Below the pieces are notes generated by a model, which was given only the letters and a program-made list of their open reading frames with translations, had not been told where the DNA came from and did not search any database. Of a stretch of DNA of 48,382 nt, positions 11,793 to 22,270 are shown one piece after another; positions within the stretch are counted from its first letter, which is position 1; the number at the start of each line of letters is the position of its first letter. The DNA comes from a virus: IMG/VR virus record IMGVR_UViG_3300013131_000067, positions 1 through 48,382 of that record, one strand, 5' to 3'. The position numbers and the translations under genes were made by a program.

Positions 11793-12143
11793 ATGAGCGA
11801 AATAAGTAATAATATATCAATATTATATTCGGAAGTTCTTTATTCCTTTTCTATAATGTTTTTTGATGAGTTAGGAAAGGTTGATGAACAAGTTGCATCA
11901 TTGAGTAAATTGATAGCTCCGGATGAAGTATTAGAAAGATCTGCAATTCCACCTATTTCAACGGTTTTTGTTTTAAATGAATGTATACATTATGAAAAGT
12001 TTAATTCATTTACTGAAATACCGGAATTAGATGTTATAAATAAACTCGCAGAATCAGCCTATGAAAAGTATTATAATTATATTACATTATTTGCGGCATC
12101 AAAAAGATCGACATTACCAAGCGAAGGTAAGATGATAAGTTAA
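11793..12143 (+). CDS. Hypothetical protein (116 aa)
   Basis: Begins 4 nt after the previous stop and belongs to the same operon. It looks all-alpha, with an amphipathic N-terminal helix and a C-terminal helical stretch (INKLAESAYEKYYNYITLF). It has no Trp and no recognisable motif. Function unknown. Confidence 0.6.
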   Translation: MSEISNNISILYSEVLYSFSIMFFDELGKVDEQVASLSKLIAPDEVLERSAIPPISTVFVLNECIHYEKFNSFTEIPELDVINKLAESAYEKYYNYITLFAASKRSTLPSEGKMIS

Positions 12144-12160
12144 CTTAAAAGGAGGTTTTT

Positions 12161-12496
12161 ATGGAAAATATTATTTATGTAATTTTTTGTCTTTTTATTG
12201 TGTTTTGTATAATTGTGACATATAAAATATTCAATATGATTAATCAAATAAATTCTACCATTATTGATATGAATGAATTTATAGAGGATATAAAAAGTGA
12301 ACAAGAATATCTTATGATAGATATCGTTAATAAAAAAGATGATTTAGAGTATCTTGTTAAAGATTTAGAGTGTGATATTAACGAGAATATTGATACTCTT
12401 TTTGATGCATTAAATGATAGAATTGATGAATTAAATAAAAGAATTGAAGAATTAGAACAGCGCATTATCGATCTTCTTATTGATGAGAATGAATAA
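12161..12496 (+). CDS. Membrane-anchored coiled-coil protein
   Basis: AAGGAGG precedes the start. Residues ~4-22 are a hydrophobic membrane segment (IIYVIFCLFIVFCIIVTYKI). The remainder is an acidic coiled coil with clear heptads (INENIDTLFDALNDRIDELNK, then RIEELEQRII). The topology resembles small phage inner-membrane spanin-like or holin-accessory proteins, but its position between replication genes argues against a lysis role. Function unknown. Confidence 0.6.
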   Translation: MENIIYVIFCLFIVFCIIVTYKIFNMINQINSTIIDMNEFIEDIKSEQEYLMIDIVNKKDDLEYLVKDLECDINENIDTLFDALNDRIDELNKRIEELEQRIIDLLIDENE

Positions 12497-12498
12497 TA

Positions 12499-13128
12499 AT
12501 GAAGAATAATCATGAAACTTATCTAAAGATTGCAAGGTTATTTGCAGATAATTCGACATGTTGTTCTAAGAAAACTGGTTGTGTTATTGTTAGAGAAGGA
12601 AGAATTATTAGCACAGGTTATAATGGCGTTCCATCCGGTCAAATGCATTGTGATAAATATTGGTTAACGGGTGAATTTATTGATCAAACGATTCAAGATT
12701 TACAATTAGAGGTTAATGCGAGAGTGCGCTTCGGCATATCTCCGGAATTAATTATAAAAGAAAGTAATGGTCTTTTCGAACATAATGATGACATTATTGG
12801 TATAAAATGTAATAGAAAAAAGCTAATTGAGCACTTAAATCAAAAAGGTTTTAAAAAAATTTTTGATAGAGAGGAACATCATAAGTGGTCTTTAGAAAAC
12901 GAATTACACGCTGAACAAAATGCCTTAATGGCCTGTTGTAAAAACGGTATCGCTACAAATGGCGCTGATATGTATATGACAATCAGTCCATGTAAAACAT
13001 GCGCACTACTTATAGTTCAAGCCGGTATTAAAAGTGTTTTTTTTGAAGTAGAATATGATCTTTCTGCTGGTTTTGAAATTTTAAAGAAAAATAATATTGG
13101 ATATCATAACATAAATTTAAATTCATAA
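12499..13128 (+). CDS. dCMP deaminase
   Basis: Zinc-dependent deoxycytidylate deaminase converting dCMP to dUMP. The zinc site is H137-A-E139 (HAEQNAL) and PC-x2-C (C165 and C168 in SPCKTCA). The N-terminal substrate region has CSKKTGCVIV and STGYNGVPSG. A ~70-residue insert between residues 55 and 130 is larger than in the ~150-190-aa minimal family. Both Trps are TGG. It starts 2 nt after the previous gene. In this genome it could feed ThyX with dUMP while competing with the dCMP-directed ThyA-like enzyme. Confidence 0.9.
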   Translation: MKNNHETYLKIARLFADNSTCCSKKTGCVIVREGRIISTGYNGVPSGQMHCDKYWLTGEFIDQTIQDLQLEVNARVRFGISPELIIKESNGLFEHNDDIIGIKCNRKKLIEHLNQKGFKKIFDREEHHKWSLENELHAEQNALMACCKNGIATNGADMYMTISPCKTCALLIVQAGIKSVFFEVEYDLSAGFEILKKNNIGYHNINLNS

Positions 13129-13187
13129 AATCGAAAAGATCAAGAAATAAAGTTTGTATATAATTGAAAACAAATAAAGAGGTTTTG

Positions 13188-16100
13188 ATGTTAAAATGTA
13201 ATTATGTAAATCTTCATACGCATAGTCACTATTCAATGTTAGATGGAATATCTAAATATGAAAATTATTTAGAATTATTAAAAAATACGCCAAATCAAAT
13301 TAATAGTTTTGCTATGACGGAACATGGTTCTTTAATGGGAACAATTTCTTATTTAAATGCATGTAAAGAATATGGCGCAAAACCAATCGTCGGCGTTGAA
13401 ATATATTTAACGACCGACGATGAACTTATGAAATTTAAAAAAGACAATAAAAAAGTTCCTAAACGATATCATCTAATACTATTAGCTAAAAATAAAAACG
13501 GTTATAAACAATTAGTTCAAATGAACAATTATTGTGTTAAAGAAAAAAATGTCTATATTTCTAGAATACAAAGATCATATATTTTACATACTCCATCTAT
13601 TCTTAAGAAATTTATTAAAAACGATATAATTTGTTCGGCGGCCTGCGTGGGTTCATATATTTTTCAGCCTTATAATTTTAATAACGATCTTGATACTTCT
13701 CTTTTAAGATATAAAGAAATAAAAGATATCTTTAAAGATGATTTCTATTTTGAATTTCAGATGTTAGATATTGAATCTCAAAGAAGAATGAATGGTCTTC
13801 AAATTAAATTGATGGATAAATTCCCAAATCAAAAGGCGATTGTAACATCCGATTCTCATTATGCAAAAAAAGGTTTGGGTGAATTGCGTGAAATTACAAT
13901 GGCAATGAATTGGAAGATGACTCTTAATCAATTCAAGATTGTTACTTCTAAAAATGATAACACCGAAGAGCAAGTAAATATTCATTTCAGAACAAATGAT
14001 GAACTTTATGAAGAATGGTCGCTGAATCATTCGGATATTATTTCGGAAGAACAATTTAGAAAAGCCTGCCAAAACACTATTGACATTTATGAATCTATCA
14101 AATCTTTTTCTTTGGATAAAACACAGGATCTTGATACGGTAAAAGCTTATTTCGATAAAGATCCAGACGAAATTGTTAAAGAAAGATGTATTGCTGGATT
14201 GAAAGAAAAGATTGGCAATATTGATAATATTCAAGTTTATGTTGATCAACTTAAGAATGAATTAAAAATCGTTAAAGAAAAGAATTTTGCTTCTTATTTC
14301 TTAGCGGTTATGACAATTCTTGATAATCTAAAAAAGAATAATCAATATATAGGAATCGGTAGAGGTTCCGCCAGTTCATTCCTTATCAATTATCTTCTTG
14401 GCATTACAAATGTTGATCCCATTGAACATAAATTAATGTCAGAAAGGTTCTTGGATAGCTCTCGAAAGGATTATCCGGATATCGATACGGATGTTGAAGA
14501 TAGAGGGATAATGTATCAAATCTTTCAAGAAACATTTCCAAATCATGATGTTGTTCTTTTATCAAATAGAAATACCCTTTCCGTAAAAGCACTTATTAAA
14601 GCCGTTTGGAAAACTCTTGACATCGATATTCCTATTAAAAATGATGCTTTAGATTCCGCTGATAAGATATCTAAATATATTGACGATAATTATAACGTAA
14701 TTACTCTTAAATTAGAAGAATTTCTTAAGGATAAATATTTCAATGAAATTTTGACGGAATATCAATCAAAGAATACGAAAATAGATTTATTGCAAGTTCT
14801 AAATGAATTATATGAAAATCTTTCCGCAATTAGTGTTCATGCTGGCGGTGTTGTTATTATCGATAAAAAAGAAAATATTGTACCGTATGTTCCTCTTCTT
14901 GGAAATCAAATGTCTCATTATGCAACCGGTTTTTGTGAATCAGCCAGTTATAAAGAACTTGAACAGATTGGTCATATTAAATTTGATATGTTAGGTCTTG
15001 GAAATTTAAGATGTCTTCATAAAACGGTAGAACAAATCAGTAAAGATTTTAATATAAGTAGTGAAAAAGTATATTCAAAAATTGATCCAAAGAATTTAGA
15101 TTTAAACATACCGGAGATTTTTGAGGGATTTCAGCGTGGATTTACCGAAGGTATTTTCCAATTTTCTTCCGAAGGCATGACAAGTATTCTAAAAAGACTT
15201 AAAGCCGATTCTATTCACGAATTAACAATGGTTAATGCTCTCTATAGGCCGGGGCCTTTAGGATCCTCTCTTCATGAGATCGTTATTAAGAATAAATTTG
15301 CAAACGAATCCGAAAATATATTTTCGGATAAAATGTTAGAAAAAATTGGTTTTATTCTTGATGAAACATATTCCGTCCCGCTTTATGAAGAACAGATTAT
15401 GAAAATCGGTAGAGAGATTGGTAAATTCGATGCATCTCAGCTTAATCGTTTTAGAAAATTTCTTAAAGAAGGTCAAAAAATTATTGTTGATAATAAGAAA
15501 CTTTATAATAAACTTCGTAAAGAATTTTATGATCAATTTATGGAAAATGGAGTTGTTCAAGAATTAGATAGAGATGAATTAGAAAAACTTTGGTTGCTTA
15601 TGGTTAAATTTAGTCTTTATTCATTCAATCAGAGCCATAGTTTGAACTATTCTCTACTGGCCTATCAAACGATGTACATGTCGGTAAAGTTTCCCGGATA
15701 TTGGTATACAGAAGTTCTTAACGAAAATCCAGGTAAATTAGAAAACGTTATGCAAGAAATTAAGAATCGATCTAAGCTCGATAATCTTAAGATTAAGTTC
15801 TCTCCTCCACAATTGGGTAATTTCTTTACAGATTATACCTTTGTTCCAGAGGAAAAAGGAAATCCTTATGATGGTACGATTTATATTGGTCTTAGACATA
15901 TCAAAGGATTTGGTGAAAAAGCAATGCCTCAAATGGAACAATTAGTTGGACAATCATTTGAAAACATTGATGATTTCTTGAATCATATCAAAGAAAATAA
16001 GTTAAATGCTATCAATAAGACAGCTCTTCTTGCAATGGCTAATATTGGAATGTTTTCTGAATTGGGTCTTACGAGAGAAAAAGCGAGAGCAAAGATCTTA

Positions 16101-16598
16101 ATTGAAAAGGATAATTCTTTTAGAGTTGAAGAAGAATCAACGGGTAAAAGAAAGAAATGGCGTCAAATGAAGATTTTAGAGGCCATGAAGAAAGATAAAA
16201 TTGAAAATGATGTCGGTAAAAAGTTTTTCTTTATTGCAGAAAAAGAAGCAATCGGAGTTCCTTTTACGGATAATCCTGTATCGTTTTTGAAAGACAAGAT
16301 TAGAGCGATTCAATGTAAATATTTAAATAAATATTGTGATGGTGGAATGATTTCTTCCATTAAGAAAAAGAAAACAAAAAACGGTAAAACATATTATCTT
16401 CTTTTTGTAGAAAGCGTTCTTAAAAAAAGCAATATTATGATTTTTGCTTGGGATAAAGTAATTTCTCAAATGGGGGAAGAATTCTTTACATCTCTTCAAG
16501 AATATGATCCCATAGTATTTGTTGGAAAACCTAACGAATGGAAAAACGGAACATTTAATTTAGATAATATTATTAAGGTAGAATTAGAAGATGAATAA
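13188..16598 (+). CDS. dnaE: DNA polymerase III alpha subunit (C family)
   Basis: C-family replicative polymerase of 1136 aa, the usual DnaE length. The PHP domain begins at once (VNLHTHSHYSMLDG) and has SDSHYA. The palm has GIGRGSASS near residue 391 and the catalytic PDIDTD near 430-435. NALYRPGPL and VPLYEEQIMKIG follow in the fingers. An OB-like C-terminal region is present; no 3' exonuclease insert was seen. The ATG at 13188 is chosen because AAAGAGG lies 5 nt upstream; a TTG 24 nt earlier has no such site. All Trps are TGG. Confidence 0.93.
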   Translation: MLKCNYVNLHTHSHYSMLDGISKYENYLELLKNTPNQINSFAMTEHGSLMGTISYLNACKEYGAKPIVGVEIYLTTDDELMKFKKDNKKVPKRYHLILLAKNKNGYKQLVQMNNYCVKEKNVYISRIQRSYILHTPSILKKFIKNDIICSAACVGSYIFQPYNFNNDLDTSLLRYKEIKDIFKDDFYFEFQMLDIESQRRMNGLQIKLMDKFPNQKAIVTSDSHYAKKGLGELREITMAMNWKMTLNQFKIVTSKNDNTEEQVNIHFRTNDELYEEWSLNHSDIISEEQFRKACQNTIDIYESIKSFSLDKTQDLDTVKAYFDKDPDEIVKERCIAGLKEKIGNIDNIQVYVDQLKNELKIVKEKNFASYFLAVMTILDNLKKNNQYIGIGRGSASSFLINYLLGITNVDPIEHKLMSERFLDSSRKDYPDIDTDVEDRGIMYQIFQETFPNHDVVLLSNRNTLSVKALIKAVWKTLDIDIPIKNDALDSADKISKYIDDNYNVITLKLEEFLKDKYFNEILTEYQSKNTKIDLLQVLNELYENLSAISVHAGGVVIIDKKENIVPYVPLLGNQMSHYATGFCESASYKELEQIGHIKFDMLGLGNLRCLHKTVEQISKDFNISSEKVYSKIDPKNLDLNIPEIFEGFQRGFTEGIFQFSSEGMTSILKRLKADSIHELTMVNALYRPGPLGSSLHEIVIKNKFANESENIFSDKMLEKIGFILDETYSVPLYEEQIMKIGREIGKFDASQLNRFRKFLKEGQKIIVDNKKLYNKLRKEFYDQFMENGVVQELDRDELEKLWLLMVKFSLYSFNQSHSLNYSLLAYQTMYMSVKFPGYWYTEVLNENPGKLENVMQEIKNRSKLDNLKIKFSPPQLGNFFTDYTFVPEEKGNPYDGTIYIGLRHIKGFGEKAMPQMEQLVGQSFENIDDFLNHIKENKLNAINKTALLAMANIGMFSELGLTREKARAKILIEKDNSFRVEEESTGKRKKWRQMKILEAMKKDKIENDVGKKFFFIAEKEAIGVPFTDNPVSFLKDKIRAIQCKYLNKYCDGGMISSIKKKKTKNGKTYYLLFVESVLKKSNIMIFAWDKVISQMGEEFFTSLQEYDPIVFVGKPNEWKNGTFNLDNIIKVELEDE

Positions 16599-16773
16599 TA
16601 AACCAAAACCGTACGCCTGAGTTTGTAGAACTTGTAATAAGTTTGATTTCGCGGATACGGAAGAACAATTAGCATATCCAGAACATACTTCACATAGAGG
16701 TTTTGATATAGGAATATGTTCTGGAAAGATGATACCACTTTATACTTTAGAACAAATAAAAAAGGAGAAATAA
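16591..16773 (+). CDS. Small zinc-ribbon-like protein (60 aa)
   Basis: ATG overlaps the dnaE stop by 8 nt and the TAA abuts the next ATG, so it is translationally coupled on both sides. C-x2-C near residue 12 (WVCRTCNKF, W as TGA) and a later GIC around residue 43 with an intervening His-rich loop could bind one zinc ion. Function unknown. Confidence 0.65.
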
Positions 16774-17346
16774 ATGTCAGATAACACTCTATTCAAAAAG
16801 TTTGAAAACGAACTAAATGAAATTACGAACAAAACCGGAAATAAGGATGCACTTCAAACAATATTTGAAATGCAATGTGAACTTATGAAAAGATATGGTC
16901 ATGAACCAACTTGGCTTAAAACACCATTTATTGAACAGGAAGAAATGCGGGTTATGACAGAAAATGGAGTTGTTACTTTTCCAAAAGAATATATTGCTAA
17001 TCAAAAAGAATTAAGAACTAAGTTACTTCTTGATATGGTTCACGCTATGGATGATGAAGTATCTGAATTTAGAGGTGAATTGCCTTGGAAGCATTGGAAA
17101 AAGTATAAGCCAGAAGATATGTGGTATAATAATGAAAACGTAAAATTGGCTGCGGGTTTTGAACTAATAGATATTCTTCATTTTATGATGGAATCATTTA
17201 TTCTTCTTGGTTTTGATTGGGAAGATATTAAGAAATTATATCTAGTGAAGAATATTGAAAATTTTCATCGTCAAGATGTAGGATATGATAATTCATATAA
17301 AGAAGATGATAAGTGTAATGGATGCGACAATTGTAATTGTAAATAA
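16774..17346 (+). CDS. Dimeric dUTPase / all-alpha NTP pyrophosphatase
   Basis: All-alpha NTP-PPase of 190 aa. Diagnostic segments are IFEMQCELMKRYG (helix 1), DMVHAMDDEVSEFRGELPWK (metal-binding acidic helix) and KHWK, GFELIDILHFMMES (second acidic helix) and VKNIENFHRQDVGYD. This set matches dimeric dUTPases, a group that also includes T4 gp56-type dCTPase/dUTPases. It would hydrolyse dUTP, and perhaps dCTP, to monophosphates, feeding dCMP to the ThyA-like enzyme at 24527. A Cys-rich tail (CNGCDNCNCK) is unusual and could bind metal. All Trps are TGG. Confidence 0.85.
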   Translation: MSDNTLFKKFENELNEITNKTGNKDALQTIFEMQCELMKRYGHEPTWLKTPFIEQEEMRVMTENGVVTFPKEYIANQKELRTKLLLDMVHAMDDEVSEFRGELPWKHWKKYKPEDMWYNNENVKLAAGFELIDILHFMMESFILLGFDWEDIKKLYLVKNIENFHRQDVGYDNSYKEDDKCNGCDNCNCK

Positions 17347-17360
17347 ATAGAAAGAATATA

Positions 17361-18956
17361 ATGAGTTATAATTTTCATAAACATTTTCCATTTGAAAAAG
17401 AACGCGAAATTCAAACTCGCGTTCTTGATCATTTATCTGAAACATGGGAAGATAATAATATTAAGCTATTAAATTTGCCTACAGGAGTTGGTAAGAGTTG
17501 CATAGCAATCGCAGTGTCCCATGCATTAAAGGGAAAGACGATTATATCTACTCCTCAAAAGATTTTGCAAGATCAATATATGAAAGACTTTGGAAACAAT
17601 CTTCTTCTTAATATTAGAGAAATGAAAGGAAGAAATAACTTTCAATGTATTACGGATCCAAATTCTACATGTGCGGATGGACCAGGGGCCATTAAACCGG
17701 AATATTGTCCGGATTGTCCTTATATAGATGCAAAGAAAGCAGCGGAGAAAGCTAAAGTAGTTATTATGAACTTTGCTTATTATATGACAACTTCTTTTAA
17801 TCATTCCTTTAATGATAGACCCACTCTAATTATTGATGAAGCTCACTCCCTTCCAGAACATATTATTGCTTTTGCTGAATTTAGAATTACAGATATTGCT
17901 CTTCAGCGTCTATTTGATAATAAGGAAATTAGAGTTCCGGAGCTTGATAGTCTTAAAAGATATGAAGAATGGATGAAAGATGTTTATGATACTCTTTCTC
18001 TAAAGTGTAAGAAAATTGAAAAGCTATTTAAAGATTTTGATATTGATGCTAATGATAAGAATACGGATAATAAAATTATTAGAGAGATGATTAGAGATTT
18101 TGAGAGATATAATTCTTTCATGTCTAAGATTAATCGATATTTTGAAAGTAAAGATTATGTAGAATGGGTTTGGTCATTTGAGGAAGTATATTCCAAAAAG
18201 AATAAGGAAAATGCTTTCATTTTGAAGCCTTTGACCGTAGATAGATTTGCAAAGGAATTAATATTTGATAGGCATGAAAAGATTATCTTAATGTCAGCTA
18301 CTCTTCTAGAAAAGAAACAATTCTGCAGCAGCTTGGGAATTTCTCAAGATGAAGCGGAATGGATTGAAGCAGAAAGTCCTTTCCCTACTTCTAATCATAA
18401 GTTTTTAATGCATCCAATTGGAAGTTTAAACGCAAAAGAAATTAATGATACTCTTCCAAAACTAATTCCAGCTCTTAAGCTTATTCTTGCTTCTCATGAA
18501 GGGCAAAAAGGCATAATACATTGTGGATCTTTCAAAATTGCTAATTATATTAGGGATAACCTAAAAGACAAGCGATTATTAATTCAAGAATCCGGTCAAG
18601 CAAATAGTGAAATTTATACTCTTCATAAAGAATTGAAACATGATACCGTTATTGTATCGCCGTCAATGGCGGAAGGTATTGATTTGATTGGCGACTTAGG
18701 ACAATTCCAGATTATAGTTAAATTGCCATTTATGAATTTGGGAGATAAATGGACGCGCATTAGAGCTGAACGGTTTCCCGATTGGTATCTTTTTAAATGT
18801 GTTTTACAATTTGTTCAAGCGATGGGAAGAACACAAAGAACGGCGAAAGATAAAGTAACAACTTATGTATTAGATCAATCATTTAATTTCTTTATGAAAG
18901 TAAAAGGAAAGAATATGTTACCGACACATATAAAGAAAATTTGCGGAATCAAATAA
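17361..18956 (+). CDS. DinG/XPD-like superfamily 2 helicase
   Basis: ATP-dependent DNA helicase of 531 aa. Walker A LPTGVGKS is at about residues 39-46 and the DEAH box (IIDEAHSLPEH) near 158. Four cysteines between ~96 and 118 (QC, TC, YCPDCPY) are positioned like the 4Fe-4S cluster of XPD/DinG. The C-terminal domain has LMSATL, GIIHCGSFKIANYI and the QAMGRTQR arginine-finger motif VI. All Trps are TGG. DinG-type helicases unwind D-loops, R-loops and G4 structures. A 10-bp hairpin lies in codons 13-22. Confidence 0.88.
   Translation: MSYNFHKHFPFEKEREIQTRVLDHLSETWEDNNIKLLNLPTGVGKSCIAIAVSHALKGKTIISTPQKILQDQYMKDFGNNLLLNIREMKGRNNFQCITDPNSTCADGPGAIKPEYCPDCPYIDAKKAAEKAKVVIMNFAYYMTTSFNHSFNDRPTLIIDEAHSLPEHIIAFAEFRITDIALQRLFDNKEIRVPELDSLKRYEEWMKDVYDTLSLKCKKIEKLFKDFDIDANDKNTDNKIIREMIRDFERYNSFMSKINRYFESKDYVEWVWSFEEVYSKKNKENAFILKPLTVDRFAKELIFDRHEKIILMSATLLEKKQFCSSLGISQDEAEWIEAESPFPTSNHKFLMHPIGSLNAKEINDTLPKLIPALKLILASHEGQKGIIHCGSFKIANYIRDNLKDKRLLIQESGQANSEIYTLHKELKHDTVIVSPSMAEGIDLIGDLGQFQIIVKLPFMNLGDKWTRIRAERFPDWYLFKCVLQFVQAMGRTQRTAKDKVTTYVLDQSFNFFMKVKGKNMLPTHIKKICGIK
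17398..17426 (+). other. Intragenic hairpin at the start of the DinG-like gene
   Basis: Perfect 10-bp stem (AAGAACGCGA with TCGCGTTCTT) and a 9-nt loop, unusually GC-rich for this genome, 38 nt after the start codon. A similar early hairpin exists in uvsX. It may slow early translation or act as a protein-binding site. Confidence 0.5.
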
Positions 18957-19035
18957 TGATAAAATTTTTTATAATTAACAAATATTTAAACTAAAAAAAT
19001 ATAGGATTGTAAAACAAAATTCAAAGGAAAATAAA

Positions 19036-19461
19036 ATGCAAAGATATAATAGGATAATTGATTATACTTGTGGAGCAATAACATCAGAAATGAAAGAAGA
19101 TCCAAACGGTGAATGAGTTAGATACGAAGATATAAAACAACCATCAAATAATATATCTTTATATCAAGCCAAAGATCATTTAAAACAATTGGCAAATATG
19201 AAATGTGCCACGTCATCATTCTCATCACAAGAAGCAAAAATTATTCTAGATGAATTAAACAAGAAACCAGAACCAAAGAAAGTATATCATTTAGGTGTAA
19301 AAGAAGTATCTTATCGTACATGAATAGCTATGTGCGATGGAAAAGAAGTAGGAAGACAATTTAGAGCAAAAAATGAATGCGAAGCAGAACAAAAGGCAGA
19401 AGATATGTTTAATACATTTAGCTTTGTAACCGGAATGATGGAAATCAAGAAGGAGAAATAA
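19036..19461 (+). CDS. Hypothetical protein (141 aa)
   Basis: Preceded by a 79-nt AT-rich gap with no clear terminator. Both Trps are TGA (GEWVRYED, YRTWIAMCDG). The N-terminal half is polar and the middle helical. The C-terminal half has a compact sequence, VYHLGVKEVSYRTW then CDGKEVGRQFRAKNE, suggestive of a small double-stranded-RNA-binding-like or beta-hairpin domain, but this is not certain. Function unknown. Confidence 0.6.
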
Positions 19462-19463
19462 AA

Positions 19464-19679
19464 TTGAATGATGTAAGATATACAACAGAAAGATTTTGTA
19501 GTCCATTAAATGGACATTGAATTGAAATGTATAGATTTATTATAGAAACAGATCATGAAATCTTTGAATCACAATTATTAGAAGAAAATACTCGATTTGA
19601 TTGAATGTATGAAACAAAAAGAGATCAATTGGTTGGAAGATATATAGGAAAACCAATTTATAGAATAGAAGTAGAATAA
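19464..19679 (+). CDS. Hypothetical protein (71 aa), TTG start
   Basis: The frame opens with TTG 2 nt after the previous stop; AGGAG lies 8 nt upstream and no ATG fits the frame nearby. Two Trps are TGA. Its core (WIEMYRFIIETDHEIFESQ) suggests a small alpha/beta protein. Function unknown. Confidence 0.55.
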
Positions 19680-19701
19680 ATTATAGAAAGAAATATAATA
19701 A

Positions 19702-20889
19702 ATGAATAACAATCAAAAAATTACTTGAGCTGGTATAATTCCGTTGATAGGTGGAATGTGTCTTGGAGCTCAGCAAGCAATAAAAAATAAACCAGAATAT
19801 ATTTTATCATGAAAAGTTTTTGACAAAAATGATGAAATACTTATGAATTATTATAACCAAAAAGAATATGATGTAAAAAGATATACGCTCGATGATGGTA
19901 TTTCGGAAAATATATCAAAAGTAGATATAATGGTTGCAACTCCACCATGTGCTGGATTATCTATGTTAAATTTAGGAAAAAGTAAAGATAAAAAGCGTGG
20001 TGGATGCGCAATTCAAAATGAATGAATATATCGCTCAATGGATATTTGTTTTTCGCCACAAGTTGATTGCAAGGTTCTTATTATAGAGAATGCACCAAAT
20101 CTTTATACGGATGCCGGTATTGAAGTATTAGAAAACATTAAAAATAAAGCAAAAGAACATAATAGGAGTGTTACATTTGTTAAAACATCAACACTAAAAC
20201 ACGGAATTCCTCAAGATAGAATAAGATCATTTACTTTTTTATGGAAGAATTCAAATTGTCCGATTTTAGAATTTGAAGATAAACCTTATGAAAATATATC
20301 CGATTATTTAAAACAAGTAAACAAAACAATGATAAATTATTCTGACGAATTTTCATTTGATGAAAATAAAATGAATAAATTTTTATATGAATATATTGTA
20401 AATAAACTTGGAAAAGATTTTAGATCAATTATATTTAATAATAAATCTAAAACGGTATTAGATTACATCGTTAAAAATAATTTGTTGGATGATATTATAA
20501 TTAATTGTAATGATGAAAATTTAATTAAAAAATTCAAATATGTAAAACATAAATTATCATTGGGAATGGGATATTGAGACAGTACAACAAAAATTATGTA
20601 TAATTATATTAATGCTTTAATTGGTAAGAATATCAAAAGTTATATTCATCCAACGGAAGATAGACTTCTTAATATAAGAGAGTGTTTACATCTTATGGGA
20701 TTCCCTCATGATTTCTATGCAGAAAAGAAAAATGTATGAATGATACCACAAAATGTGCCAACAAAAACAGCTGAATGAGCTGTTAGAAACGCTATCAAAT
20801 TTTTGAATAATGAATTGGAAATTTCTGAATATAACTATATGAAAATAAACAATATAAAGAAAAAAATAGATTTACAAAAAATAATTTAA
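19702..20889 (+). CDS. C5-cytosine DNA methyltransferase
   Basis: Transfers methyl groups from SAM to C5 of cytosine in DNA. Motif I is the AGIIPLIGGMCLGAQQA region at the N-terminus, motif IV is PPC with catalytic Cys83 (ATPPCAGLS), motif VI is IIENAPNL (Ala instead of the usual Val), motif VIII is HGIPQDRIRSF and motif X is QNVPTKTAEWA. The length of 395 aa fits the family. Trps are mostly TGA, including conserved AEWAVRNA. No restriction partner is adjacent, so self-protection from host restriction is the simplest role. Confidence 0.88.
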
Positions 20890-20921
20890 TCCTATATATA
20901 GAATATGGAATATATAAAAAT

Positions 20922-22262
20922 ATGGGAATAAGAACAAGCGTGAAAAAAATAATAAAAGAAAATCCAGATAGTGTTACTTTGGGTGATACGAAACTAGATT
21001 TTAGTTCTACTGATGTGAAATTAATATTTACAATAAATCCAGAGACTGGTGATGTTATTCATGCATTTAGAGAACGCGAAAGTGTATATATTAACGGCAA
21101 AACAATCGAATCAAAATTGTATGATTATGTTGAAAAATTTAGGTACCTTCGAAGAGAATTTGTTAAAATAGAAAAATTGTTGTTACAAAACGAAAATAAA
21201 AATAATGATGTAATAAATACCATGGAATTTTATGAAATTAAATTATCGGAAAATATTGGTGAAATTAATTCATTATTAAATTTATTAAAAAGCAAGGCTT
21301 TTTTTCACTTTCAATTGGCAAATTATTATGATTATTTTAACGAAAAAAGAATAAAAAAAATTATTACCTTATATGAAAAAGTATTATGACAATTTCAATA
21401 TTTGATAGAAAAAAATGAAAATAATCAACAATGGCCTGATACATTAACATCGTTACTTGAAAAATTTTACAATTATGATTTTTCTTTAAAGGATAAAAAA
21501 AGAGAAGATTCATGAATTGACAAAAGCGCAAAAGGAAGATTTTGTGGCGGGCGAGTTTGAGTTAATAATATTATTAATTTTGAATATGATGGAGTACAAA
21601 TTAAGGCGGGAATGGATGTTGTTAGTTTTTGAGTATCCGCATCTCAATTAAAAAAATATTGACATAGTTTTATAAAATATATAGGTCCATTATTATCAAA
21701 AAACTTTATAATGGAATTAAATCCGGAAAATGGAATCTATTATAAAAAAGGTCAATTAATTAGTTCGATGAATTTTGAAGAAACGAAGAAATCACTTGTT
21801 GATACGGGATCTAAAGAATCTAACTCAAAATATCTTAGAAGATTAGCTTATAAGAATATGGGATTAGATATAGATGATCCTACATTGACGGAAAAAAGAA
21901 AACTAAAAGTAAATAAAAAATCAAAAGCATTAAAAGAATTTCCTTTAGGTTACGATTTAAAAGCATGACCTGGAGAAAAACTAAATAAAAAATCAACGTT
22001 TTTAGCCGTAGAAAGTGAAAAATTAAAGGGCGGTAGAGCTGATAACGAAAAAGCATCGCAATTTGATGAAATAGAATTAGCTGTTGGTATTGCGGTAGAA
22101 AAAGAACATACTGCGGATGAACAAGTTGCAAAAGAAATTGCAATGGATCATTTAAAGGAAAATCCGAATTATTATTATAGCATGTATATTATGGGGTTTA
22201 TAGATGAAGATAATGCATTAGACATAATAAGAAAGAATAATTGACAAAAAACAATGGAGTAA
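20922..22262 (+). CDS. Virion-type protein with DUF5661-like C-terminus
   Basis: A 446-aa protein with seven TGA-coded Trps besides one TGG. The first ~150 residues are helical and charged (LRREFVKIEKLLLQNENK). The C-terminus has FDEIELAVGIAVEKEHTADE, then IAMDHLKENPNYY, which matches the EHT...DHLxExPxYY signature of DUF5661 proteins common in phage structural operons. A middle segment, GRFCGGRVWVNN, is not recognised. A portal-, prohead- or DNA-packaging-associated role is possible but unproven. Confidence 0.6.
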
Positions 22263-22270
22263 ATCACTAA

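Noticed and set aside
12161-12496. Spanin or holin call for the membrane coiled-coil protein
   Set aside because: Topology fits loosely, but there is no lipobox partner, endolysin or lysis context around it.
13164-13187. TTG start 24 nt upstream for the DNA polymerase
   Set aside because: AAAGAGG stands 5 nt before the ATG at 13188, and the PHP domain begins immediately after it.
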